DNA of 64,000 nucleotides from an uncultured Methanoregula sp. Its GTDB lineage: Archaea; Halobacteriota; Methanomicrobia; Methanomicrobiales; Methanospirillaceae. Each line of letters begins with the position of its first letter. Position 1 is the first letter of the stretch. Of the stretch, positions 9,950 to 18,761 are shown in pieces. Both the position numbers and the translations under genes were made by a program. The DNA lies in the NCBI RefSeq assembly GCF_963662735.1, contig NZ_OY759744.1:2646153-2710152 (forward strand), in the 5' to 3' direction. The notes below the pieces were generated by a model. That model made no database searches. It saw nothing but the letters and a program-made list of their open reading frames with translations, and had not been told where the DNA came from.

Positions 9950-10882
9950 TCAATAGGATCTTGTTATGATCTGCCGGATTTTTTCTGCATCTGCTTGCGA
10001 GAGGGAAGCCGACAGGTTGATCCCTTCAGTGCGGAGGCGGCCCTCAATGTTTCGGTACCGGGCATCGCTCTCGTTCCATACTGCGAGGAGGGAGGGAATT
10101 TTCCCGGCAGGGATGTCATCAGTGCTGCCACCGCAACGCCGTTCATCGACAATTCCCCAGTAATCCATATTCACGACCCTGTCACCCGAGTCCGGACTTA
10201 CGATGTGGAGCTGTACTATCTTTCCCCAGCACCCGGAAACAAATCGTACGGACTGAATCGAATAGCCGGAAAAATTCCGGTCGAAATAATACTGGGCTTT
10301 TTCCAAATCCATCTGCTCGTTATCCTGAAAAGCGAAACCTGCCCGTACAAATGAATCGCCTAAAAGACGGTTAGCAGCAATGGTAACAAACGCCCGGCTT
10401 CCCGACGATGACGGGACGGAATAGAAATCATAGCACACCCGTTTGCCGGAGATCTCATCAAAGACGATGGTTGGATCACCAACAGGTATGCGAATGGGGG
10501 TGTCTGTCCGGAATTTCCCGGAAGCATAAACAGGCATCAGCATAGCCATCTCGATCGCTGCATACATCCGGACAGTTTCGAGCGGCACATAGTATGCATC
10601 GTACGAATTCGAGATATTTTGCGGAAATTCGAGCAAATCCGCTTTGTGCGTGCGCAAATACATTTCTGTTACGTTATGACGGGGATTTTCTGCAAGGGGC
10701 ATCTGGAGGACTGGATTCATTCCGGTCGTTGCAACCGGGGGGTCAGCCCCGGGGGCCTTTGGCAGGGGATTTGCGTTATTCCAGAGGATAGAAGTTGCTA
10801 TCGCAAGCAGGATGAAGAGGAGGATTCCCACGACAGCAACGATAAGGGTTAGTTTTTCTTCTTTTGCTATCGGTTCCTTCAT
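9950..10882 (-). CDS. Membrane-anchored protein of unknown function
   Basis: A 310-residue protein with one N-terminal membrane helix (about residues 11-31) after a short Lys/Glu-rich cytoplasmic end, and a large external domain. No family was recognised. It contains two Cys residues about 80 apart that could form a disulfide. Its start lies four bases after the stop of the 614-residue propeller protein, so the two form a transcription unit and may act together at the cell surface (inference). Confidence 0.75.
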   Translation of the reverse strand: MKEPIAKEEKLTLIVAVVGILLFILLAIATSILWNNANPLPKAPGADPPVATTGMNPVLQMPLAENPRHNVTEMYLRTHKADLLEFPQNISNSYDAYYVPLETVRMYAAIEMAMLMPVYASGKFRTDTPIRIPVGDPTIVFDEISGKRVCYDFYSVPSSSGSRAFVTIAANRLLGDSFVRAGFAFQDNEQMDLEKAQYYFDRNFSGYSIQSVRFVSGCWGKIVQLHIVSPDSGDRVVNMDYWGIVDERRCGGSTDDIPAGKIPSLLAVWNESDARYRNIEGRLRTEGINLSASLSQADAEKIRQIITRSY

Positions 10883-10886
10883 ACAC

Positions 10887-12731
10887 TCACCTTCGGTTCA
10901 GCCGGAAACGGGCATATGCATAACCACTGATACACCCGACCGCGATAATGGGAAATACCGCCGGGACCGGTGCGGGCCGAGCGGGGGATGATGATGGAAC
11001 CTCATATGTAGAATTATCCTCAGGCAATTTTTTGGTAGTTACAGGAATAGCCATAGGTTTAATAATCGTCGAATTGCCCCCGCGGTTGAAGAAGTAGAGG
11101 GTTCCTCCGGCACCTGCACCGATATAGTTACCATCGGAAGACATTTCAACCCGGTAAAGGTAAAGGTTTTTTTCTTCGACAGAATAACTCCAGAGCTTCC
11201 GGCCGCCTGCATCAAACAATGCGATCTGATTTGGTGCAGCACGATCAGGAGCGAACAACGCTGCCACAACCGATCCATCCCCGGATATTGCAACATCGTT
11301 TACATATCCCGGGTATTCATAATACCAGAGGCGATTGCCTTCCTTATCGTAATAGAGAAGCCGGTACTGGGATGCACCGGCAAGATACCGGCCATCGGCA
11401 GATATCGAAACAGCAGACATCCGGTATTCTGACGGGCGCTGCCATGTGATCTCTTTATCGCGGGTGAAATAATACACATGATCTTTACTCACCGCTGCAC
11501 CCGTGATCCCATAGGAAGAGAGGGAAATATCCGAAATCCACGTATTGATTGGATAACTCCAGATGAGCGTTCCGTTCCGGGTGAAATATTGAATCGAGTT
11601 GGATCCGGAACTGGCGATCCCGTTTTCGGATACGGACAACGACCGATAAGAAGTGACCGGGAAACTTCCGATCATGTTGCCGGTCCGATCAAGGAGTTCC
11701 GTGGTATTCCCGTAGGTAACAAGAATGACGGCCCCGTCGGGCGATATCGATACATGGTCGATCCCGTGAGCCAGTTCTTTTTTCCAGAAAATTGTCCCGT
11801 TCCGATCTGCAAGAAGAACTTCCCCGGTCGATTCGGCCATGGTATACGCATCCCGCCGTATTCCGATTACACAGAGCGATCCATCGGCGTTGACCGCGAC
11901 CAGGGTTGACTTCCCGTAATCATAATAGGACCAGAGAGAGGCACCATCGGGTGAAAACATCCGGGCTACGCCATTTTGTTCTGTCCCGATTACCCCGGCA
12001 TTCCCGCTTGAAGCGATCTCGAAATTTATGCTGTAAGTGTCGAAACGATCAGCCCAGAGCGGACCGGGTAGGGTATGATGAAACCCGGTCCGTGAAGGTT
12101 CGGCCGGATACATGAACGGGGCTGACCAGTAGAGGTAGTACTCGGCCACACCGCCAACTTCCGGGATGATATCCACTGAGAAGGATTGTTCCTTACGATT
12201 ATCAGGGTACCGGAACGAGATCGTTTTAGGATACTCCGGATGCCCGGGGATATCCCTTCCCGGAATCTCTATAGTGGCGAGGGATCCGGTAATAGTACCT
12301 CCGTACTCGCCTCCAATATACACATTCACCCCATCGTCAGGCCAATAAATACGGTATGTCCTGACCGAATCGTTCGTAGATGGTCCGGGTAACCGGGGCT
12401 GGATCACGCGGGGGAATACTTCAACATAGACTCCCGACACCGGCGCTTCGGGCAGGGTATCCGAAAACACGGTCCTGTTACCGGATACAATGGAATACCT
12501 GTGGTAATGTCGAGACGATTCATTGATGGGGATAAGGAATGAATTATTCTGAATCCTACCCATATACTCGCTATCGAAAAAGACCTCAGAAGCAGTGTTG
12601 TCCGGCCAGTGGATGACATAATAGCCCGCGATCTGGCCCGGTTTCCGGATTGCAACAGTCGAGTTTCCATCGTCAGCCGGAAAAACAGCAGAAACCATAC
12701 CGGTAATCAGGAGGGTCAAAACAAACAGCAT
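10887..12731 (-). CDS. Surface beta-propeller (PQQ/WD40-like) protein with C-terminal membrane anchor
   Basis: A 614-residue protein with a cleavable N-terminal signal (ends near residue 18) and a C-terminal membrane helix followed by basic residues (RFRLNRR), so it is exported and tethered. The first 210 residues hold repeated short beta modules with IHWPDN and IYWPDD motifs that resemble PEGA-type domains. Residues about 230-560 contain repeated blades of the form (V/A)SISxDGxxxxA followed by LLYYDKEGNRLWYYEYP-like strands, typical of PQQ-like or WD40 propellers. Such proteins usually bind partners or scaffold; no catalytic residue was identified. Co-transcribed with the 310-residue membrane protein. 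Confidence 0.85.
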   Translation of the reverse strand: MLFVLTLLITGMVSAVFPADDGNSTVAIRKPGQIAGYYVIHWPDNTASEVFFDSEYMGRIQNNSFLIPINESSRHYHRYSIVSGNRTVFSDTLPEAPVSGVYVEVFPRVIQPRLPGPSTNDSVRTYRIYWPDDGVNVYIGGEYGGTITGSLATIEIPGRDIPGHPEYPKTISFRYPDNRKEQSFSVDIIPEVGGVAEYYLYWSAPFMYPAEPSRTGFHHTLPGPLWADRFDTYSINFEIASSGNAGVIGTEQNGVARMFSPDGASLWSYYDYGKSTLVAVNADGSLCVIGIRRDAYTMAESTGEVLLADRNGTIFWKKELAHGIDHVSISPDGAVILVTYGNTTELLDRTGNMIGSFPVTSYRSLSVSENGIASSGSNSIQYFTRNGTLIWSYPINTWISDISLSSYGITGAAVSKDHVYYFTRDKEITWQRPSEYRMSAVSISADGRYLAGASQYRLLYYDKEGNRLWYYEYPGYVNDVAISGDGSVVAALFAPDRAAPNQIALFDAGGRKLWSYSVEEKNLYLYRVEMSSDGNYIGAGAGGTLYFFNRGGNSTIIKPMAIPVTTKKLPEDNSTYEVPSSSPARPAPVPAVFPIIAVGCISGYAYARFRLNRR

Positions 12732-12757
12732 CGGAATGACACGGTATATTGATATGA

Positions 12758-12887
12758 TCAGTCACCACTCCGTCTCAGACCTTTTTGGATCACGATGATC
12801 CGCATGCCGGCAAGGATTCCTGTGAACAGGATACCAGGGGAAGTCAGCGATTCCTAACGAGATAATTCCGGAAATATTCTTTTTCAT
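12758..12887 (-). pseudogene. Possible frameshifted small membrane protein
   Basis: On the minus strand an ATG at 12887 opens MKKNISGIISLGIA. The hydrophobic continuation TSPGILFTGILAGMRIIVI is found one frame over and ends at 12758 in a TGA. Joining the two would give a 43-residue protein with one membrane helix. Either a single-base indel has broken the gene or the similarity of the halves is accidental. It sits between genes for small membrane proteins. Confidence 0.3.
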
Positions 12888-12895
12888 AAAAGATC

Positions 12896-13156
12896 TCACC
12901 GGTTTTTCTCCTGATCTGATGGCGTATCCGGGTTATTTGTCCGATATATGCGATCGAATCCGTTATATGAAAGACATATCAGACCACCGGAGATAAACCC
13001 GGCAAGAAATATGATTTGGACCAGCATGCTGTTCTTTACAATGGTTGATGTGCTCATGATCCCGGCAGTATAGTCTCCGATCCATCCCGATGCTGCAATA
13101 ACAATCACGATCAGGAAGAAAATTACCAGTGTTTTTTCGGTTTTTGTTACTATCAT
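12896..13156 (-). CDS. Small two-helix membrane protein
   Basis: An 86-residue protein with two hydrophobic segments (about residues 9-27 and 42-64) and a charged Arg/Asp/Lys-rich tail, so both ends should face the same side. No family recognised. It lies in a leftward run of short membrane-protein genes, 28 bases after a possible 48-residue gene; role unknown. Confidence 0.6.
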   Translation of the reverse strand: MIVTKTEKTLVIFFLIVIVIAASGWIGDYTAGIMSTSTIVKNSMLVQIIFLAGFISGGLICLSYNGFDRIYRTNNPDTPSDQEKNR

Positions 13157-13184
13157 AACCTGGCTCCGCAGCAGTAATCAGTCA

Positions 13185-13331
13185 TCATAACGCAGCCTCG
13201 ACAGGATCAACGGTAAAGGGGATGGTCCCGCTATACTCAATGAGAACCTGCCTTCCATTCTCATTAATCATCGCGCTGCCGGGACCCTGTACCGCCCTCC
13301 CGGCAGATCGCTGAAAATCCGGGTCTGCCAT
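13185..13331 (-). CDS. Possible 48-residue protein
   Basis: An open frame MADPDFQRSAGRA...GTIPFTVDPVEAAL begins six bases after the stop of the coiled-coil membrane protein gene and fills the gap to the next small gene. It is soluble and has no recognisable domain. No clear ribosome site is seen, so the call rests on position and on a plausible residue make-up. Confidence 0.4.
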   Translation of the reverse strand: MADPDFQRSAGRAVQGPGSAMINENGRQVLIEYSGTIPFTVDPVEAAL

Positions 13332-13337
13332 GAGATC

Positions 13338-13631
13338 TCAGGAGCGCTTTGTTTCCTCCAGCGCATCCAGCCGTTCCCTGATGCGGGCAATTTCATCCCT
13401 GAGGGAAGCCATCGATTCGTTCATACCGGCGATTTCGGCCGGACCAGTACGGTTACCCGATGCGAGTTTGTCAACCAACGATTCGACCCAGCGTTTGAAG
13501 TCCCCGCACAGCAGCACGAGAACGACAAAGACAAGGATTACCATCACCAGCATGTACTGCATGGTAATGATTCCGAAAACTGCCAGGAGAGCGCCAAGCG
13601 CTACCATAAAGATAATTCGTGTTTGTTGCAT
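13338..13631 (-). CDS. Small membrane protein with C-terminal coiled coil
   Basis: 97 residues: two closely spaced hydrophobic segments (about 6-42, rich in Val, Leu and Met) then a soluble half. The last 35 residues (NESMASLRDEIARIRERLDA) form a clear heptad-repeat coiled coil, so the protein likely oligomerises at the membrane. No family recognised. It is first of a set of short leftward genes ending near 12.9 kb. Confidence 0.65.
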   Translation of the reverse strand: MQQTRIIFMVALGALLAVFGIITMQYMLVMVILVFVVLVLLCGDFKRWVESLVDKLASGNRTGPAEIAGMNESMASLRDEIARIRERLDALEETKRS

Positions 13632-13722
13632 GAGTATCAGATTCCTTTTTTAATTACGGCAATACCATCGGAATGCCAACCACCGTTGCAGCATTCCGGT
13701 GTTCCTGAGTTCATCATCACCA

Positions 13723-15294
13723 TCACGATCCTCCCTTTACCACCCGCAGGGTGAGCGGGGCATACTCTCCACCGCCGGTTGGCGTCCGGAGGATGGCGCT
13801 GAAACAGTAATCGCCCGGCCGTACGGTGGGATCAACGGCAAACGACATATCCGAAAGGTAACTGGCAAAACTCCGGCCGGTGAACCGGTCGGGGGTGATT
13901 GTTGCCCGGATGCCTTCCGGCCAGGGAGGCCGCTCATCCGGCCGGAGCGGCCCGTGATCAACGATGCACGGGCTCGTGACAAGTCCCAGGGTGACATTCC
14001 CGGTATCGAGTTCGCTGTTCCGGATTGCAAACGGGGCCACACCCGATTCACCCTGCCGGATTACAAGCACCTTCTGGCAGTACCCGCCACTACTCTGGTA
14101 AAAGTGATAGAGGCCCATGCCGCTCATCAGCGATCCATCATCAATGGCAAGCCGGACCCAGTCATCTGTGATCGCGTCCGGTACGCCTTCCACATCGGCA
14201 TGGATATGGATCCAGAAATTCTCTTTGAGAACGGTTCCCGACTTCACATGGGCAGTGACCGTTGAGGTATAGGCATGGCCCGGCTCTGCGAGGAATTCAC
14301 CGGGTTCGACCAGGAATGATATATTCCCGGGCATGGGTTCAGGCTCTGTACGGTAAAGATCCGCGACACGGGAGATCGTGTACCGGACGTTTCCGGGCTG
14401 CATTGCCCGGGCATAGAACGTGTAATCTATTGAACGGTTGGGATCCGTTTTGAGGGACTGGCCACCAGCCTGGTAGTCATAGAGGGATACCAGGAGCCGG
14501 TCACCGCTGAACCCGCCGACCGGCCGGGTAAGCAGCGCATCCGTGCAGTGCAGGCAGCCCGGTTCAAGGGCAGAGGGAAGGCTTTTTGGATCGAAACTTT
14601 CTGCATTTGTTGGCCCGGATATATACCCGCACGTGACTGCCGATCCATCCGGTGCGATGAACGCGAAGTGGTCATCCGGGATACCGGTGTTGACTTCTAT
14701 CTTGGAATACCTGATCCGGTTGTTCACCGTGTCTTTTGGGTAAAACGTCGTGATATTCCATGCAAGGCCGGATTCAGGATCAATCCAGGCCTGGACTTTC
14801 GAGCTGGCATAAGACGTGTAATTCATTGACCAGGGTTCGGTGAGAACTTCAATCCCGTAGAGCGTATGACCATCCTGCGTATCCCTCCCGATGATCGTAT
14901 ACTTGTCGTCCCGCACAATCTGCTGAACCATTGCCTGGTAATCATGTTCGCGAGGTTCCCGGTTATCGGGTTCGACCAGGAAGGTCTTATCACGGGCATC
15001 GTACCAAACGGCAGTGGTCCGGTTCATGGTGATGATGCCTGGAGAGACCGCAGGGGACCCCATGAATTCCATCCGGTAGAGCCCGGGGGATTTCCAGTCA
15101 AGCCGGACGATACCGTCAGATTTTGACGTGTATTCCGAACGATAATCCCGGATCCCACCGGCATGATCCAGGAATGTGCTTCCCATGTCAACAGGTGTGA
15201 AACTGGTGTTCCGGCTGTTCACGCAGCCGGAAACAAAACACGATATGCCAATGAAGAGCAGCAGAACAAGCACCCATCCAGGACCGGCTTTCAT
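13723..15294 (-). CDS. Large lipoprotein with LolA-like N-terminal domain
   Basis: A 523-residue lipoprotein: signal with lipobox VSGC (Cys24), then a domain of about 210 residues whose pattern matches archaeal LolA/LppX-fold outer-surface proteins. That domain has YRSEYTSKSDG, LYRMEFMGSP, the IIGRDTQDGHTLYGIEVL strand and KVQAWIDPESGLAWNI. The remaining 270 residues are beta-rich (two or more Ig-like repeats) with no recognised family. LolA-fold domains bind lipids or lipid tails, so a role in lipid or lipoprotein handling at the surface is conceivable (inference). Overlaps the upstream gene by four bases (ATGA). Confidence 0.8.
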   Translation of the reverse strand: MKAGPGWVLVLLLFIGISCFVSGCVNSRNTSFTPVDMGSTFLDHAGGIRDYRSEYTSKSDGIVRLDWKSPGLYRMEFMGSPAVSPGIITMNRTTAVWYDARDKTFLVEPDNREPREHDYQAMVQQIVRDDKYTIIGRDTQDGHTLYGIEVLTEPWSMNYTSYASSKVQAWIDPESGLAWNITTFYPKDTVNNRIRYSKIEVNTGIPDDHFAFIAPDGSAVTCGYISGPTNAESFDPKSLPSALEPGCLHCTDALLTRPVGGFSGDRLLVSLYDYQAGGQSLKTDPNRSIDYTFYARAMQPGNVRYTISRVADLYRTEPEPMPGNISFLVEPGEFLAEPGHAYTSTVTAHVKSGTVLKENFWIHIHADVEGVPDAITDDWVRLAIDDGSLMSGMGLYHFYQSSGGYCQKVLVIRQGESGVAPFAIRNSELDTGNVTLGLVTSPCIVDHGPLRPDERPPWPEGIRATITPDRFTGRSFASYLSDMSFAVDPTVRPGDYCFSAILRTPTGGGEYAPLTLRVVKGGS

Positions 15295-16130
15295 AGTTCA
15301 TCCCTCGTGGCATTGACCATCAGCGGGAATGGTTCTGTCGGAGTTCCCGGCCGGGTTGCGTAAAAGATCCAGACCGGAGTACACGTGCTGGGCAGTGGTG
15401 GCTGGGCCGACGCATCGGGAAGATGGGTCTCGACATAGTATCCCAGACGGATCGCTGATACGTGCATCCCGCCAGTACAGCACTGGGGCCTGATCAGCAG
15501 GTTCCCCGCGTTGAGTTTTTCCAGCGCTTCTTCTGCGGAAATAACCGGGACTTCACCAGCACGGGCAAACGCTGGCCAGTGTTTCGAGATCTCCAGGGCG
15601 TCCCCATTCTCCCCGAGCAAGACATCAATTCCCGAACCCACAACGGGAGAACCGTTGATTGACTGGCGGTATGCGACGCGGGTATACTGCGGGTACTGCT
15701 CTTCGACCATATCGGTTTTGAGATTGTATTTTTTTAAGAAGACCTGTTCGGTCTGCTCAAGGGCGGCATCGCCCGGAAGACCCCCGTACGTCCCGAGAGC
15801 CTTCACCGCGAGGCCGGGTGCTTCCGCTGTCGAGGGGATACTCTTCTTTACCACAAGTGTAGCGGGGGATCCAAAAGAAAACCGGTGAACATCCGTGATG
15901 TGGTACACCGGTACCGATGCGGGAGATGCAGGGAGAGCGGTGTCGAGAACGACAGCATTGCTACGGGGTATGACCGGCGCCGGTTCCAGGGAGGGGGAGA
16001 AATGTCCCGGGATCCCCAGCAGGCCAAAACCAAGGATCATGCATCCTGCAAGCATGACGGCTATTATCATACCTGCACCCAGATCGATCCATTCACGTGC
16101 GTTCATGCGAAATCTGTCTGATTTTACCAA
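15291..16130 (-). CDS. Membrane-anchored protein, PepSY/YycI-like
   Basis: A 279-residue protein with one N-terminal membrane helix (residues about 16-40) and an outside domain. The pattern AEQYPQYTRVAYRQ, GSPVVGSGIDVLLGENG and the later ISAEEALEKL is typical of PepSY/YycI-like folds, in which short alpha/beta repeats bind or inhibit partners. This is a pattern call rather than a firm match. Start could also be the Met nine codons later (MNAREWIDL). Its stop overlaps the start of the LolA-like lipoprotein gene, so they are translated together. Confidence 0.7.
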   Translation of the reverse strand: MVKSDRFRMNAREWIDLGAGMIIAVMLAGCMILGFGLLGIPGHFSPSLEPAPVIPRSNAVVLDTALPASPASVPVYHITDVHRFSFGSPATLVVKKSIPSTAEAPGLAVKALGTYGGLPGDAALEQTEQVFLKKYNLKTDMVEEQYPQYTRVAYRQSINGSPVVGSGIDVLLGENGDALEISKHWPAFARAGEVPVISAEEALEKLNAGNLLIRPQCCTGGMHVSAIRLGYYVETHLPDASAQPPLPSTCTPVWIFYATRPGTPTEPFPLMVNATRDEL

Positions 16131-16229
16131 TGATTCGGAGAATTCATCATTCGCCCGGAGTTCTTCCCATTATCCGCAGATGGCATACCGGTTCCAGGAA
16201 TTCGTGGTTTCAGGAAAAAACGGGGCATG

Positions 16230-17627
16230 TTATTTCCCGGTCGCATTAGCCACAAATATTGACGGCAGGGTAAACAGCGACGGGGCCGGAGAAGAATCCT
16301 TCCCGCCCAGCGCGATCTTATACTCAAAGGACTGCGTGTTCTTCGGCATCACGGCAAGCGTCCACTGGCCCGGGCTTCCCTGGGCAGAATACGTGAAAAC
16401 GTACTGGGTACCGGTCTCCTGGTAGGTTCCCGGCTTGTCACCGTTTCCGAGATAGGGATCGGTCCCAAGATTCACGGAGCCCTTGATCACCTTCTCCACA
16501 AGGACGAGGTTAGCGTTCCCATTCGGCCCGGTGAGGGTAGTATCGAATGACGGATCCCTCTTTGGCTGGGCCGGGGGCGTGCCGGCAGAGGTCACGGGCA
16601 TCATCATCGGCATGGCGGATGTGAGCTCGATCGATATGGGTTCCTGTGACGGGACCGAGAACTTTTTCGTGAACCCCCCTTCGGGCTGTTTCCAGATCTG
16701 GAAATTGAGCTGGATGCGGTTTTCTTCGAGCGTTATTGAGGGATCATCGATGCCCAGATCCATGTTCCCGTTGTAATAGCCGCTGGCATTCGGCGGCACG
16801 TTCACCTTCAGGGTCACCGTCCCGTTCTGGCCCGGCGGGATGATATGGGGTGCATTGATCGTAAAGGATTTTGCCGTCAGCGGGGGTTCCTGCGGACCAT
16901 ACGGCCCGTATACCGGGTATCCGTCATCGGCGATTTTCGCATTCAGGGCAAGAGGCGTTGTTCCCTTGTTCTTCACGTCCACGGTGTAGGCGTACTCCCC
17001 GCCGGCTTCCAGCTGGTCGCTGACATACGGGGTGGAGATCTGGATCACGGGCGATGATGCCACGTTGATGGTGAGCCCGAGCGTATGGATGTAATTCGGG
17101 AACAGCTGGGGATACTGTGTTGGGTAGGCTTCATCTGTGAACGTGATCATGGAGGAGTACATTCCCCGCAGGGTCCCTTCCGGCACGGTAACCGCAACTG
17201 TGAATTTCACACTCTCGCCGGGGGCGATGTCAGCGCTTGCCGGGGTCACCGCTGTCCAGGAACTCTCGGCAACAAATGGCCCGCTGTAGGGCTGCTGCCG
17301 GACAACGGGCTGGACATGGGCACTTTTAGAATCCCGGTTCCTGACGGTCACGGTCATCTCCTTTCGCTCCCCGGGGTTGACAATGAAATTCATGAACGAT
17401 GGCTGGATCTCCAGTTTTGTGTAATTGCCGGCCGGTTCTGTACCGGAAGCGGATTGCGGGACAGGGATCGGTTCCGGCAGGGCGACTGCGGACCCGGCCG
17501 GGGGCAGGATGACTTCCGAGCCGGATCCCTGCGAGGTACCGGACTGATCAGGTGCTGCACAGCATGCCGTGACAAGAAACCCGAGCACAAGTATAACAAA
17601 AATGGTTGTTTTCACGTATCGATTCAT
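16230..17627 (-). CDS. Secreted Ig-like (NEW3-type) repeat protein
   Basis: A 465-residue exported protein with an N-terminal signal ending near ACCAAP. It then has two or more beta-sandwich domains with the phrase PGERKEMTVTVRNRDSKSAHV at about residue 90, PGESVKFTVAVTVPEGTLRG at about 150, and EAGGEYAYTVDVKNKGTTPL at about 210. Alternating strand pattern and (P)GE motifs are typical of NEW3/DUF916-like archaeal surface domains that bind cell-wall or partner proteins. A TATA box and GGAGAGG ribosome site precede it. It is transcribed divergently from the two-wHTH membrane regulator, which may control it. Confidence 0.8.
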   Translation of the reverse strand: MNRYVKTTIFVILVLGFLVTACCAAPDQSGTSQGSGSEVILPPAGSAVALPEPIPVPQSASGTEPAGNYTKLEIQPSFMNFIVNPGERKEMTVTVRNRDSKSAHVQPVVRQQPYSGPFVAESSWTAVTPASADIAPGESVKFTVAVTVPEGTLRGMYSSMITFTDEAYPTQYPQLFPNYIHTLGLTINVASSPVIQISTPYVSDQLEAGGEYAYTVDVKNKGTTPLALNAKIADDGYPVYGPYGPQEPPLTAKSFTINAPHIIPPGQNGTVTLKVNVPPNASGYYNGNMDLGIDDPSITLEENRIQLNFQIWKQPEGGFTKKFSVPSQEPISIELTSAMPMMMPVTSAGTPPAQPKRDPSFDTTLTGPNGNANLVLVEKVIKGSVNLGTDPYLGNGDKPGTYQETGTQYVFTYSAQGSPGQWTLAVMPKNTQSFEYKIALGGKDSSPAPSLFTLPSIFVANATGK

Positions 17628-17660
17628 CAGATTTTCCTCTCCGGTTTTATCGTATTAAAC

Positions 17661-17680
17661 CACTTTTATATATTGTTTCT
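17661..17680 (-). promoter_or_regulatory. TATA promoter of the NEW3-type surface protein
   Basis: The minus strand reads CAATATATAAAAGTGG about 40-50 bases upstream of the ATG at 17627, a good archaeal TATA box; GGAGAGG follows nearer the start. Confidence 0.65.
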
Positions 17681-17916
17681 AGCTCATTCATCTACACGTT
17701 TGGAAATCGGACCGTTTCCTGCCACCGTGCCGGAAATTGCCATACTCCGGAAACACATCCGGGGGATGAGCGCCAAAACGACCCGGTTACCCGTGAGGGA
17801 GGATGATGCTCAATTCCCCGGCCCCGCAACCATCGCGGAGTCCTGCATGCAACGTTCGGATAAAATTATGAGAACAATATCATAAAAATTATAGAATCAT
17901 CCCGCTTACGGGATCC

Positions 17917-18714
17917 ATGGATGACGATCATCTCGCACTCATCGTGACCGGCGTGTTTTTGTTTGCGGTGATGATCTGCTCGCCATGGTCCGGGCTGGTC
18001 CCCAACGGGTATGTCGTCACCCCGGCAACGGATGCGGATACCCGGAATGCAACACCGTCTGATGTCGTTGAGGTCTCGTTCTGGGAGCTGCCCCCGAGGG
18101 TGATGATCCTCTCCGTTATCCTCTCGGTCTTCCCGCTGATGGCCTTCCCGGTCGAGTTCTTCTTTTTCCTCAAGATGTTCTCGTACCTGGGCTACCGGAA
18201 GATCGCTGCGGCAAGTGTCCTCGATTCACCGGCCCGGGCGCTCCTGTACGAAACGATCGTGGAAAACCCGGGGATCTATTTCAGTGAACTCGTCCGGATC
18301 ACCGGCATGAAACAGGCGCCAATCCGGTACCATCTCGCAATTCTCCGGCTGACCGGCAAGATAACGGACCTCCAGGCCCCGGGGGATACGCGGTACTTCG
18401 AGAATTCCGGGAGGTTCACGATCATGGAGCAGAAAGTGCTCCGGTCCCTGCGGAATTCCCGGGAACGGGATATATTCCTGCACCTGATGGAGAATCCCGA
18501 TATAACGAGAAAAGAACTTGTCGGGCTCATGGGGGTCTCGGGCGCTACCATCTCATGGTACACTGGACGGCTGTCCGATGACGGGCTTATCGTTGTTACG
18601 AAAGCAGGGAAACATGCCCGGTACGAGATCAGCGCCGAGGTCCGGCACCTGCTGGAAAAATACCTGAACGCGCCCGCAGGAACCCGCGGAACAACGAACC
18701 CGGATAACGGATAG
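17917..18714 (+). CDS. Membrane-anchored transcriptional regulator with two winged-helix domains
   Basis: A 265-residue archaeal regulator. Two membrane segments (residues about 6-25 and 61-88) flank a short outside loop (residues about 26-57), which could sense an external signal. The C-terminal 170 residues are inside the cell and contain two winged helix-turn-helix units: NPGIYFSELVRITGMKQAPI at about 123 and NPDITRKELVGLMGVSGATI at about 190. This layout is a known archaeal class in which the DNA-binding part stays at the membrane. The nearest likely target is the divergent surface protein gene (inference). A hairpin CCCGCTTACGGG lies just before the start codon. Confidence 0.85.
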   Translation: MDDDHLALIVTGVFLFAVMICSPWSGLVPNGYVVTPATDADTRNATPSDVVEVSFWELPPRVMILSVILSVFPLMAFPVEFFFFLKMFSYLGYRKIAAASVLDSPARALLYETIVENPGIYFSELVRITGMKQAPIRYHLAILRLTGKITDLQAPGDTRYFENSGRFTIMEQKVLRSLRNSRERDIFLHLMENPDITRKELVGLMGVSGATISWYTGRLSDDGLIVVTKAGKHARYEISAEVRHLLEKYLNAPAGTRGTTNPDNG

Positions 18715-18728
18715 TGGATAACGGATAG
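18702..18728 (+). repeat. Short tandem repeat at the end of the regulator gene
   Basis: The 13-base unit GGATAACGGATAG occurs twice with a 14-base period; the first copy contains the stop codon of the regulator gene. Confidence 0.7.
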
Positions 18729-18761
18729 CGGCGGAGGACGGGCCCGGGATTCCGGTCCCGT

